DNA from: Sphingomonadales bacterium
Lineage (GTDB): Bacteria > Pseudomonadota > Alphaproteobacteria > Sphingomonadales > Sphingomonadaceae
DNA: 64,000 nt
Direction of reading: 5' to 3'
NCBI GenBank assembly: GCA_025351405.1
Contig: JANXVZ010000037.1
Coordinates: 1 to 64,000 of the forward strand
Shown: one piece after another, positions 1 through 7,206 of the stretch
Layout: every line of letters starts with the position of its first letter
Numbering within the stretch: the stretch's first letter is position 1
Made by a program: the position numbers and the translations under genes
Notes under the pieces: generated by a model
Told to the model about the DNA's origin: nothing
Seen by the model: the letters and a program-made list of their open reading frames with translations, nothing else
Databases searched by the model: none

Positions 1-32
1 TGGGCAACGATAACGCTGCCGGGGGGACGACA

Positions 33-527
33 ATGGCCACCATCATAGATCGCCGTGTTTGCGCCGAAATCGACGGCCCGTTCGTGCTCTTCCTCATCGG
101 TATCCGCATCAATCGGCCGTGGAAGCCATGGTCGTTCCTGCCGGTGTTCAACGCCATGCCCGGGATGCTGGCCGAACTCGCGGGCAATCCCGACCTCGGG
201 CTGTTGCACAGCCGCACGCATTTCGGCCTGCGCAATGCCATGCTGGTCCAGTATTGGCGCAGTTTCGACCATCTTCACGCCTATGCCGCCGCCCGCGACC
301 GCGCCCATCTGCCAGCATGGACTGCGTTCAACAAGGCCATCGGCAGCAACGGCGACGTCGGCATCTGGCACGAAAGCTATCTCATCGACCCCGGCCAGAG
401 CGAGACTATCTACAACAACATGCCGGAATGGGGCATGGGCCGCGCCGGAACGCTTCATGATGCAACAGGCGCCCGCGCCCGCGCCGGGGGGCGCTTGCAG
501 GCCGGTCGGGGTGTGGCTGGCGGCTGA
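33..527 (+). CDS. DUF4188 domain-containing protein
   Basis: A 164-aa protein resembling the DUF4188 family, which has a small ferredoxin-like monooxygenase-type fold and no assigned function. Family-like stretches are FVLFLIGIRINRPWKPW near residues 18-34, VQYWRSFDHLHAYA near 72-85 and the GDVGIWHESYLI block near 108-119. No signal peptide or membrane segment is apparent. A GGGGGG stretch lies 8 nt before the ATG and fits a ribosome site. The last ~24 codons are Arg/Gly/Ala-rich and overlap the 3-prime end of the convergent GST gene by 73 bp, so the tail is probably not part of the conserved fold. Family assignment is from recall of the motif pattern; function is unknown. Confidence 0.8.
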   Translation: MATIIDRRVCAEIDGPFVLFLIGIRINRPWKPWSFLPVFNAMPGMLAELAGNPDLGLLHSRTHFGLRNAMLVQYWRSFDHLHAYAAARDRAHLPAWTAFNKAIGSNGDVGIWHESYLIDPGQSETIYNNMPEWGMGRAGTLHDATGARARAGGRLQAGRGVAGG

Positions 528-1225
528 GCAGGCGCCTCGCTCGACAAAGTCATCGCATCGACGCGCTGCGACCATGCAGCGAGCAGCGGGCGCGCGTCGT
601 GCAGCGCCTTGCCTTCGGCCGTGCGGTCGAGAACGAAAACCATCGACCGCACGGCGAGGTCGGCGACGCTTATGGCGCTGCCGACCAGCCAGTCCTGACC
701 TTCCAGCCGGGCGCAGAGACTGTCATAATGTCTCGCCAGTTCGATTGTGATCTCGCTTTCGCTCTTGCGGCCAAGCCCCTGTGTCCTGGCGATTTTGCGC
801 AATGGCCCGGCGAGCAGGCGCGACAGCATGCGTTTTTTGAAGCCGCGTTCCTGGTGGAGCAGATCATCCATGAACCATGCCCGGTTCTGCGGCCAGTTGC
901 GCATCGTCACGTCGAAGAAATACAGGCTCTCGTCGGCCCAGTCTTCGAGGATGAGCGCATCGCCGCGTTCGCGCGGGTCGGCGGGAATCAACCGTGGCTC
1001 CGTCACCAGCGTATCGAGATAGCGGATGATCTCGGTCGAATCGACGATCGTCTTGCCGCCATCGGTCATCGCGGGGAACTTCCCGGTCGGGCTGATATGG
1101 CGGAACTTGCCGGCGCCGAGCAGCGGCACTTCGACAGTGTTCCACGCCAGGCCCTTTAGCCGCAGGGCGCGTCGAACCTTGTCGCAAAATGGCGAAATAT
1201 TGAACTGATAGAGCGTGATCGTCAT
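455..1225 (-). CDS. Glutathione S-transferase family protein
   Basis: A 256-aa cytosolic GST-like protein: thioredoxin-fold N-terminal domain (about 1-78, with SPFCDKVRRAL in the active-site helix region and STEIIRYLD at the glutathione-binding turn) and an all-helical C-terminal domain (about 90-225). The ORF track begins at an upstream GTG, but the ATG at 1225 is preferred: GGGAG sits 6 nt upstream and its ATGA overlaps the moaE stop, implying translational coupling. The C-terminal ~30 residues form a Pro/Ala/Arg-rich tail that runs into the convergent DUF4188 gene. It is last in the order pgsA-moaD-moaE-GST. The substrate cannot be inferred and its link with molybdopterin synthesis is positional only. 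Confidence 0.85.
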   Translation of the reverse strand: MTITLYQFNISPFCDKVRRALRLKGLAWNTVEVPLLGAGKFRHISPTGKFPAMTDGGKTIVDSTEIIRYLDTLVTEPRLIPADPRERGDALILEDWADESLYFFDVTMRNWPQNRAWFMDDLLHQERGFKKRMLSRLLAGPLRKIARTQGLGRKSESEITIELARHYDSLCARLEGQDWLVGSAISVADLAVRSMVFVLDRTAEGKALHDARPLLAAWSQRVDAMTLSSEAPAQPPATPRPACKRPPARARAPVAS

Positions 1226-1674
1226 GTCTGCTCCCACCGTGCCGCAGCCGTGTCATCGCTGGTGCGCGGTGCCACCCAGGCGGTGGAACCGTCGGCGCGC
1301 TCCTCGCGCTTCCAAAAGGGCGCGCGGGTCTTCAGCCAGTCCATCAGGAATTCCGCCGCTGCGAAGGCGGCGCCGCGATGGGCGCTGGCGATGGCGACAA
1401 GGACGATGGCGTCCCCCGGCAACAGACGGCCGTGGCGATGGATGACGGTGCCCCCCAGCAACGGCCAGCGCGCCTCCGCCTCGGCAGCGATGGCAGCGAG
1501 CTGGCGTTCGGTCATTCCCGGATAATGTTCAAGGCTGAGGGAAACCAGTCCGGCGTCGGCGCGGACATGCCCGGTAAAGCTGACGACGGCGCCTATGTCA
1601 TGGCGCCCGGCGCCGAGCGCGGCGGTTTCGATCCCGCTGTCAAACGCCTCGGGCTGGACGCGCGTGGTGATCAT
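1222..1674 (-). CDS. moaE: Molybdopterin synthase catalytic (large) subunit MoaE
   Basis: MoaE with MoaD converts precursor Z (cPMP) into molybdopterin by adding two sulfurs, in the cytoplasm. The protein is 150 aa, the normal size. Recognisable blocks are VVSFTGHVR (about 30-38), SAHRGAAFAAAEFLMDWLK (about 97-115) and APFWKRE, with Lys115 and Lys122 at the conserved catalytic lysine positions. The ORF track start is 49 codons too early. The ATG at 1674 starts the homologous sequence (MITTRVQ) and overlaps the moaD stop as ATGA. The 3-prime end overlaps the GST start in the same way, so this is one operon with probable coupled translation. Confidence 0.95.
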   Translation of the reverse strand: MITTRVQPEAFDSGIETAALGAGRHDIGAVVSFTGHVRADAGLVSLSLEHYPGMTERQLAAIAAEAEARWPLLGGTVIHRHGRLLPGDAIVLVAIASAHRGAAFAAAEFLMDWLKTRAPFWKREERADGSTAWVAPRTSDDTAAARWEQT

Positions 1675-1922
1675 CCGCCGGTGACTGGCGGAAAGATTGC
1701 AACCTCCCGGGCGGTGCCGAGCCCGGCGTCCGGGCCGACGAACACCTCGTCGACTGCAACCCGGATGGCGCCGCGGTCGGCAAGTGCTGCGGCATGACCC
1801 GGCGACAACGTTGCCAGCCAATCGAGCAGCGCCGCAACCGTTGCCACGCCGGCGGGGGGATCCAGCGTTTCGCCGCCCGTGCCGATACGCTCCCTGACCC
1901 AGGCAAAATACAGCAATTGCAT
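1671..1922 (-). CDS. moaD: Molybdopterin synthase sulfur-carrier (small) subunit MoaD
   Basis: An 83-aa ubiquitin-like sulfur carrier. The C-terminus ends in TGG; the terminal Gly-Gly is adenylylated and thiocarboxylated (by MoeB and a sulfurtransferase in known systems) and donates sulfur inside MoaE. N-terminal LLYFAWVRERIG matches the MoaD beta-strand/helix start. The gene lies 4 nt after the pgsA stop and overlaps moaE by ATGA, so moaD and moaE are probably produced together. Other Moco genes (moaA, moaC, moeB) are not in this window. Confidence 0.94.
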   Translation of the reverse strand: MQLLYFAWVRERIGTGGETLDPPAGVATVAALLDWLATLSPGHAAALADRGAIRVAVDEVFVGPDAGLGTAREVAIFPPVTGG

Positions 1923-1926
1923 CGGG

Positions 1927-2487
1927 CTATGCCATGTGCTTCAGGCCGACACGCAGATAATCATAGCCGGTTACCAACGTCAGCGCGGCGGCTACCCACA
2001 GGCAGGCGAGCCCGATATCATGCGCCGGCAGCCAGGGCATGAATGTCGTGCTGGCCCCGGCGAACACCAGTGTGCCGAGCGCGATCATCTGGAAGGCCGT
2101 CTTCCATTTGGCCAGTTGCGACACCGGCAATGAAACCTGCAAGCCCGCGAGATATTCCCGCAAGCCCGAAACGATGATCTCGCGCAGCAATATGATGAGC
2201 GCGGCGATGACCGCGACACCGTGGACGATGCCGCTGTGCACCAGCATGACGATGACCGCGGCAACCATGATCTTGTCGGCGATCGGATCGAGAAATACCC
2301 CGATCTTGGATACCGTGCCCTGCGCCCGCGCCAGATAACCATCGAGGTAATCGGTCAACCCGGCGATGAAGAAAAGCACGAACGCCACCAGCCATTGCCA
2401 CGCCCCCGGACCCCACATCAACGCCACCAGCAACGGCACGGCGAAGATGCGGCTCAGCGTCAACAGGTTGGGGAGGGTGGACAACAC
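1927..2487 (-). CDS. pgsA: CDP-diacylglycerol--glycerol-3-phosphate 3-phosphatidyltransferase
   Basis: An integral inner-membrane enzyme making phosphatidylglycerophosphate from CDP-diacylglycerol and sn-glycerol 3-phosphate, the committed step to phosphatidylglycerol and cardiolipin. The 186-aa protein carries the CDP-alcohol phosphatidyltransferase signature DGx2ARx8Gx3Dx3D between about residues 49 and 71. Several hydrophobic helices surround it (for example 9-24, 30-45, 75-95 and 158-175). It is first in the pgsA-moaD-moaE-GST minus-strand group. A 60-bp gap separates it from the divergent nitroreductase gene, so promoters for both lie close together. Length is normal for the family. Confidence 0.93.
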   Translation of the reverse strand: MLSTLPNLLTLSRIFAVPLLVALMWGPGAWQWLVAFVLFFIAGLTDYLDGYLARAQGTVSKIGVFLDPIADKIMVAAVIVMLVHSGIVHGVAVIAALIILLREIIVSGLREYLAGLQVSLPVSQLAKWKTAFQMIALGTLVFAGASTTFMPWLPAHDIGLACLWVAAALTLVTGYDYLRVGLKHMA

Positions 2488-2547
2488 AGGGGCAACCTAG
2501 GCAATCACAAGCGTCGGCGAAAGCCTGTCTGTGGAGGAAATGCACGC

Positions 2548-3219
2548 ATGGATGTCAGTGAGGCGGTTGCATCGCGCCGGTCGGTGCGGGGTTTTCTCGA
2601 CAGGCCTGTCGATCCGGCCGTGCTGCGGCAGATCGTCGAAAAGGCATCACGAGCCCCTTCGGGCGGCAATCTGCAACCCTGGCATATCGATGTCGTTGGC
2701 GGCGACGCGCTGGCGGGGCTGAAGCGCATCATGCAGTCCCGGATCATGGAGTTGCCCAAGGGCGAGCCGACCGAATATGACATCTATCCGCGCGAACTGC
2801 CTGAACCGTATAGCAAATACCGGTTCGCCGTGGGCGAGGAGCTGTATCGCGCCCTCGGCATTCCGCGCGAAGACAAGATGCGGCGGCTGATGTGGTTTGC
2901 CCGCAATTTCCAGTTTTTCGGCGCGCCGGTTGCACTATTCTGCACCGTACGCCGAACCATGGGCCCGCCGCAGTGGAGCGACCTCGGCATGTACCTGCAA
3001 ACGCTGATGCTGCTGTTGCGCGAGGCAGGGCTCGATAGCTGCCCACAGGAGTGCTGGGCGATCTATCCGGCGACGATTAGGGACTTTCTGGCGATTCCCG
3101 AGGACCGGATGCTGTTCACCGGCATGGCGATCGGTTACATCGACGAGGCAGATCCTGCCAATGCGGCAAGGGCAGCGCGCGCGCCGCTCGAGGATTTTGC
3201 GACGTTTCGCGGCATCTGA
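2548..3219 (+). CDS. Nitroreductase family protein
   Basis: A 223-aa flavoprotein of the nitroreductase superfamily, likely a cytosolic NAD(P)H-dependent FMN oxidoreductase. The N-terminus ASRRSVRGFLDRPV (about 8-21) is the FMN-phosphate-binding motif, followed by APSGGNLQPW (about 36-45), also typical of FMN contacts. Later, DLGMYLQTLMLLLREAGLDSC fits the dimer-core helix and IPEDRMLFTGMAIGY the C-terminal FMN-binding strand. The track ORF begins 109 codons upstream in non-coding DNA. The ATG at 2548 is preceded by GGAGG about 10 nt away and starts the family-like MDVSEAVASRRS. The physiological substrate is not predictable. Confidence 0.9.
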   Translation: MDVSEAVASRRSVRGFLDRPVDPAVLRQIVEKASRAPSGGNLQPWHIDVVGGDALAGLKRIMQSRIMELPKGEPTEYDIYPRELPEPYSKYRFAVGEELYRALGIPREDKMRRLMWFARNFQFFGAPVALFCTVRRTMGPPQWSDLGMYLQTLMLLLREAGLDSCPQECWAIYPATIRDFLAIPEDRMLFTGMAIGYIDEADPANAARAARAPLEDFATFRGI

Positions 3220-3237
3220 AGTGCCGCTGGAGAGCGA

Positions 3238-3885
3238 ATGACAGAGCCGACCGTCTTGCAGCCGATCAACCGCCGCGGCCTGCTGCGTGCGGGCCTGGCG
3301 GTCGCGGCGTTGTCGGCGGTGCCATTGTCTGCAGGGCGATGGTCGGCAGGGTCGGCGATGGCCGCCACGCCGCAGGCGCTGTCCCCGGCCTTGCGAGCGC
3401 GGGCGTTGGCGGCACTCGATCGCCATCGCGCGGTCGTCGGCCTCGCCGATGTCATGGGAATCGCCGATTTTGCCCAGCCATCGGCGCGACCGCGCTTCCA
3501 CCTGCTCGATCTTGCGTCGGGGCATGTCGAAACGCTGCTGGTTGCCCATGGCCGCGGGTCGGACCCCGAACATTCCGGCTGGCTGCAGCGTTTTTCCAAT
3601 GTCGACGGTTCGTATGCGTCGTCGGCAGGGGCTTATGTCAGCCGCGATGTCTATATCGGCAAGCATGGCCGGTCGCTCCGCCTCGACGGGCTCGATGCCA
3701 GCAACAACAATGCCATGGCCCGCGCCATCGTTGTCCACGCCGCCTGGTATGTCAGCCCGGAGATGGCGCGCGAAACCGGCAAGCTGGGGCGCAGCGAGGG
3801 CTGTTTTGCCGTCGAGGCGGCCAGCCTCGACCAAGTGCTGGCGCGGCTGGGCAACGGCCGCATGATCTACGCGGACAAGGTCTGA
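3238..3885 (+). CDS. YkuD-type murein L,D-transpeptidase catalytic domain protein
   Basis: A 215-aa exported protein. An NRRGLLRAG stretch followed by a hydrophobic run (residues 11-43) looks like a Tat-type or Tat-like signal with AMAAT near the cleavage site. The mature part matches the YkuD_2 group of L,D-transpeptidase-like domains: VHAAWYVSPE with His167 and GRSEGCFAV with Cys189 form the HX(n)SxGC catalytic signature. Such enzymes form or edit non-canonical peptidoglycan cross-links using an active-site cysteine. GGAGAG precedes the ATG. It follows the nitroreductase gene by 18 bp and may be co-transcribed. Transpeptidase versus carboxypeptidase activity cannot be told from sequence. 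Confidence 0.82.
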   Translation: MTEPTVLQPINRRGLLRAGLAVAALSAVPLSAGRWSAGSAMAATPQALSPALRARALAALDRHRAVVGLADVMGIADFAQPSARPRFHLLDLASGHVETLLVAHGRGSDPEHSGWLQRFSNVDGSYASSAGAYVSRDVYIGKHGRSLRLDGLDASNNNAMARAIVVHAAWYVSPEMARETGKLGRSEGCFAVEAASLDQVLARLGNGRMIYADKV

Positions 3886-3989
3886 CCCAGACGCTGTCGT
3901 CGCATCGCGGCGGGCCGGCTGGAACCCGCGGCGGCGCGATGAATTGAACCCCGCACGGGCGAACTGCGTCCCGCAACGGGAAGCCAAGC

Positions 3990-5297
3990 ATGGCGCAGCC
4001 GCAACCTTCGACCATCCCGCGCACCTCGATCATCCGGGCGATGTTTCCGCCCCGCCCCGGGCAGTGGTTCGGGCCGCTCGTGGCGGTCGCCGGGCTGGCA
4101 ATCGTCGCGGCGGTCCTGGTGCTGACCAGCGGCATCGTCGACCTTTCGGCTTCGACGCCGCACCCGCAAGGCTGGGCACAGTTGCTGCATTACACGTTCC
4201 GGCGATCGGTCGGGCACCAGGCGGCCGACATCACCGTCCCTGCCGATTTTCGCCAGACGCCGGTGATAAAGGGCGCGATATATTATGCGCGAGTCTGCGC
4301 CGGTTGCCACGGCGGCCCCGGCCTTGGGCAAAACCCCATCGCGCTGGCAATGCGCCCTGAGCCGCAATACCTGCCCCCGCTTGTCGCCGGCTTCAGCGAC
4401 GGCGAGCTGTTCTGGATCGTCAAGCACGGCGTCAAGTACAGCGCCATGCCGGCGTGGCCGGCCGCCGATCGCGATGACGAGGTGTGGTCGATCGTGGCAT
4501 TCCTGCGCCAGATGCCTCGCTTCGACAGGGGGCGCATGGCTGCGCTGACCACGCCAGCGCCCGCTGCGGCGATACTGCCGGCGCCGGCGCCGCAACCGGT
4601 TGGCCCCCGGCACTATGCCGCGACCATCATTCCCGATCTTGGCGGCACCGAGCAACGTGCCACGCGCCCGGCGGTCGGCTTCGGCGCCGGGCTGGCCATG
4701 GATAGGCCAGCGCAGATGTGTGTCCAGTGTCATGGTCCCGACGGCCGCGGCCTCGCTGGCGGCGCCATCCCCAACCTGACCATCCTCGACGCGGTCACCC
4801 TGCGCCAGGCGCTGACGGCCTTTGCCAGCGGCACGCGCCACAGCGGTTTCATGCAGCCGGTGGCGGTGCAGTTGACCGACGTGCAAATCGCCCAGGTCGC
4901 GGATTATTTCGCCGCGCTGCCGCGCAAGCCGTCGCCGTCGATGACCAGCGATGCCGGGGTGGTCGCCGCCGGCCTCGCCATCGCCAACAATGGCCTTCCT
5001 GCAAAAAAGGTCGCTGCCTGCCAGACCTGCCATGATGTCAGCCGCGCCACCGCAAAGCTTTATCCGGCCATCGCTGCGCAGAATTTCTATTATCTGCGTG
5101 ACCAGATGCGCCTGTTCCGCGACGGCATCCGCCATCAACCCGGCGTCCCCCAGCCGATGGCGACCGAATCGCACCGCCTGAGCGACGCCGAGATCGATGC
5201 GGTATCCCGCTATTACGCGGCGCTGCCACCACAGGCGCCGCGCCCGGTCGAGACGGCGCCCGGGATCAAGGCGCCAGCGCCGGGGCGAGTGTCATGA
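3990..5297 (+). CDS. Membrane-anchored triheme c-type cytochrome
   Basis: A 435-aa protein with one N-terminal hydrophobic helix (about 27-47) that probably anchors it with heme domains in the periplasm. It has three heme-attachment motifs: CAGCH (103-107), CVQCH (244-248) and CQTCH (344-348), each within its own cytochrome-c-like domain. Candidate distal Met ligands include SAMPAW near 151-156. The third domain (PAIAAQNFYYLRDQMRLFRDG) resembles cytochrome c4/c553-type sequences. A Pro/Ala-rich linker near 188-205 separates domains 1 and 2. Its stop codon overlaps the next gene by ATGA, coupling it to a formate/nitrite-family channel. It should transfer electrons in the periplasm; donor and acceptor are unknown. 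Confidence 0.88.
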   Translation: MAQPQPSTIPRTSIIRAMFPPRPGQWFGPLVAVAGLAIVAAVLVLTSGIVDLSASTPHPQGWAQLLHYTFRRSVGHQAADITVPADFRQTPVIKGAIYYARVCAGCHGGPGLGQNPIALAMRPEPQYLPPLVAGFSDGELFWIVKHGVKYSAMPAWPAADRDDEVWSIVAFLRQMPRFDRGRMAALTTPAPAAAILPAPAPQPVGPRHYAATIIPDLGGTEQRATRPAVGFGAGLAMDRPAQMCVQCHGPDGRGLAGGAIPNLTILDAVTLRQALTAFASGTRHSGFMQPVAVQLTDVQIAQVADYFAALPRKPSPSMTSDAGVVAAGLAIANNGLPAKKVAACQTCHDVSRATAKLYPAIAAQNFYYLRDQMRLFRDGIRHQPGVPQPMATESHRLSDAEIDAVSRYYAALPPQAPRPVETAPGIKAPAPGRVS

Positions 5298-6160
5298 TGC
5301 CGCCCGCGACCCCGGACGATGGCGCCCTCGTGGACGGCCCTCCCGAATCGCAGCCGTCCGAGGCGCTGACCGGTACCGAGACGGCGGCGGTCGAAGAGCG
5401 CAAGACTGGCTCGTCGAAGGTGCTCCACGAGGTCATCCGGCTGCAGGGCGACGAGGAACTCGACCGGCCTGCGATGTCGCTGGCACTGTCGGGCCTGGCG
5501 GCCGGCACCGCGATCAGCGCATCGGTGTTCGGCGAGGCGGCGATAGGCATGCGGCTGCCGCGCGCGCAATGGTCGGAACTGCTCGTGGCGGTGGGTTACG
5601 CCATCGGCTTCATCGTCGTCATCATGGGCCGGCTGCAACTGTTCACGGAGAACACGCTGACAGCCGTGCTGCCGCTGACCAGCAACCCGAGCTGGCGCAA
5701 CCTGGGACGGGTGGCGCGGCTATGGGCGATCGTGCTGGCCGCCAATCTTGCCGGCACGCTGATCGTTGGCGCCGGCATCGCCAGCGGCCTTGTCGCCGCG
5801 CCCCGGATGCAGGCGGAGGTGCTCCATCTGGCGCAGAAGCTGACGGCGCCCGATGCCATTACGGTCTTTGAAAAGGGCATTCCTGCGGGCTTCATCATCG
5901 CCGCGCTGGTATGGATGCTGCCCAATGCCCGCGGTGCCGAATTCTTCCTCATCGCCACGGTGACGTGGCTGATCGCGATAGGGGATTTCAGCCATGTCAT
6001 CGCCAGCTCGACACTGGTGTGGGCGGCCTGGTTGATGGGTGCGATGCCGCTGTCCAAGGTTGTTGGCGGTTTCGTCTTGCCGGCGCTGGCGGGCAATATC
6101 CTTGGCGGCACCGGGCTGTTCGCCCTGCTCGCCCACGGGCAGGTCAAGGCGGAGATTTGA
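5294..6160 (+). CDS. Formate/nitrite transporter (FNT) family protein, YfdC-like
   Basis: A 288-aa inner-membrane protein. About 60 N-terminal soluble residues precede six hydrophobic segments (about 62-83, 97-117, 142-168, 195-212, 217-232 and 243-280), the usual FNT pentamer-channel topology. The motif IGDFSHVIASS keeps the central pore histidine (His234) seen in FNT channels for formate, nitrite, hydrosulfide or lactate. The long N-terminal region is closer to the YfdC-like branch than to classical FocA. The start overlaps the cytochrome stop (ATGA; a second ATG follows immediately). The channelled anion is not predictable. The coupling to a multiheme cytochrome is the informative context. 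Confidence 0.85.
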   Translation: MMPPATPDDGALVDGPPESQPSEALTGTETAAVEERKTGSSKVLHEVIRLQGDEELDRPAMSLALSGLAAGTAISASVFGEAAIGMRLPRAQWSELLVAVGYAIGFIVVIMGRLQLFTENTLTAVLPLTSNPSWRNLGRVARLWAIVLAANLAGTLIVGAGIASGLVAAPRMQAEVLHLAQKLTAPDAITVFEKGIPAGFIIAALVWMLPNARGAEFFLIATVTWLIAIGDFSHVIASSTLVWAAWLMGAMPLSKVVGGFVLPALAGNILGGTGLFALLAHGQVKAEI

Positions 6161-6191
6161 GGCGCAGCGGCAGGCGGCAAACCGCGCGTGA

Positions 6192-6884
6192 TTACGCCTC
6201 GCGCCGCCCCAATTCGATCATCCCCCGCGCCTTGTCGGCAAACCTGCGCGCTTCCTCGGCATCGTCGGTGCGCAGCTTGACCGGTTCGGGGACGGCGATG
6301 CCGCGCTGCGCCGCGGGTCGCTCGGCGATAGCGGCAATCCAGCGTTCGAGGTGGGGCAGGCCGTGGGTTTCGACCCCCGACCATTTTGCCGTCCGCACCC
6401 AGCACCAGTTGGCGATGTCGGCAATGCTGTAGTCGCCGGCGAGAAATTCGCCCTTGGCCAACTGCCCGTCGAGGACGCTGAACAGCCGTCGCACTTCGCC
6501 CTGGTAACGCGCGATGGCGGCGGGGATCTTCTCCGGGAAATAGCGGTAGAAGACGTTGGCCTGGCCCATCATCGGGCCGATGCCGCCCATCTGGAACATC
6601 AGCCACTGGATCACCCGGCTGCGACCCTTGACATCGGTGGGCAGGAACTTTCCTGTCTTTTCGGCTAGATACATCAGGATGGCGCCGGATTCGAAAATGG
6701 CGAAATCGCCATCGGTGAGCGCCGGCACCCGGCCATTGGGGCAGATGGCGAGGAATGCCGGGGCCTTTTGCTCACCCTTGGCCAGGTCGATTTTCACCAC
6801 CTCATAGGGCAATGCCATTTCCTCCAAGGCGACCGAGACCTTGTAACCATTGGGTGTTGCGGCGGTGTAGAGCGTGATGGTCAT
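6192..6884 (-). CDS. Glutathione S-transferase, nu-class-like (YfcG/YghU type)
   Basis: A 230-aa GST. The N-terminal [13 protein letters not shown] block, [12 protein letters not shown] and [15 protein letters not shown] closely follow the YfcG pattern. Family members lack the classical catalytic Tyr/Ser, bind two glutathiones and act mainly as disulfide-bond reductases; that biochemistry is known for the family and only inferred here. The helical domain includes [19 protein letters not shown]. The track start is 52 codons too early; the ATG at 6884 begins the family-conserved MTITLYTA. It is convergent with the FNT gene (31-bp gap) and divergent from the cysteine-ladder protein, so a thiol-active enzyme sits beside an exceptionally cysteine-rich protein. 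Confidence 0.9.
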   Translation of the reverse strand: MTITLYTAATPNGYKVSVALEEMALPYEVVKIDLAKGEQKAPAFLAICPNGRVPALTDGDFAIFESGAILMYLAEKTGKFLPTDVKGRSRVIQWLMFQMGGIGPMMGQANVFYRYFPEKIPAAIARYQGEVRRLFSVLDGQLAKGEFLAGDYSIADIANWCWVRTAKWSGVETHGLPHLERWIAAIAERPAAQRGIAVPEPVKLRTDDAEEARRFADKARGMIELGRREA

Positions 6885-7040
6885 GGCGGGTGGTCCGGCG
6901 CTGTTGGGTATGACGCATCCTAGCAGAGTTTCGCCTTGCGTCACCGGCGTGGGGGCGGCGCTTCGGCTGCGGTCCCAGCCCGACCTTGCGCTATAATGAC
7001 GCCATAAGTGCCGAATGGCCGGAGACCTAACAATTCGCAA

Positions 7041-7157
7041 GTAACGCGTGTTTTTGCAGCGTAATTTCTGTTATGCTCGCGTTACGACTCGTCGATAACG
7101 ATTTGTTAATAATCGCCGACGAGTAATAAAAAACGCCAAGGGTTGCAACGTAACGCG
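7041..7157. promoter_or_regulatory. Three GTAACGCG boxes (candidate operator array)
   Basis: The 8-mer GTAACGCG occurs at 7041-7048 (+), 7078-7085 (as its reverse complement CGCGTTAC) and 7150-7157 (+), all upstream of the cysteine-ladder gene and within 117 bp. This many copies of one 8-mer in so short a segment is unlikely by chance, and the mixed orientation suggests protein binding sites rather than tandem slippage. No known regulator is matched, and the role is inferred from position only. Confidence 0.4.
7087..7124. repeat. Nested inverted repeat upstream of cysteine-ladder gene
   Basis: Outer arms ACTCGTCG (7087-7094) and CGACGAGT (7117-7124) are perfect complements. Inside them CGATT (7099-7103) and AATCG (7111-7115) form a second stem around a 7-nt AT-rich loop. 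The element can fold as a two-stem hairpin of 38 nt. No U-run follows on either strand, so it is a poor terminator. A 5-prime UTR structure or a protein-binding site is more likely. Confidence 0.45.
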
Positions 7158-7206
7158 CGCCGGCATCACCGCCAGCGCGTTCGCTGCTATTTCTTGGGAG
7201 AGAACA

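Larger units (their letters stand above)
6885..7206. other. Repeat-rich divergent intergenic region upstream of cysteine-ladder gene
   Basis: This 322-bp non-coding stretch separates the divergent GST and cysteine-ladder genes. Its right half (about 7041-7140) is clearly more AT-rich than the surrounding genes. It holds three copies of an 8-mer and a nested inverted repeat, listed separately. No convincing sigma70 -35/-10 pair with standard spacing could be assigned by eye. A strong ribosome site (GGGAGAG) lies 6 nt before the ATG at 7207. Confidence 0.6.

Noticed and set aside
3903-3941. Inverted repeat CATCGCG/CGCGATG after the L,D-transpeptidase gene as a terminator
   Set aside because: The interior does not pair cleanly and no U-run follows. 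Chance symmetry is likely in such GC-rich DNA.
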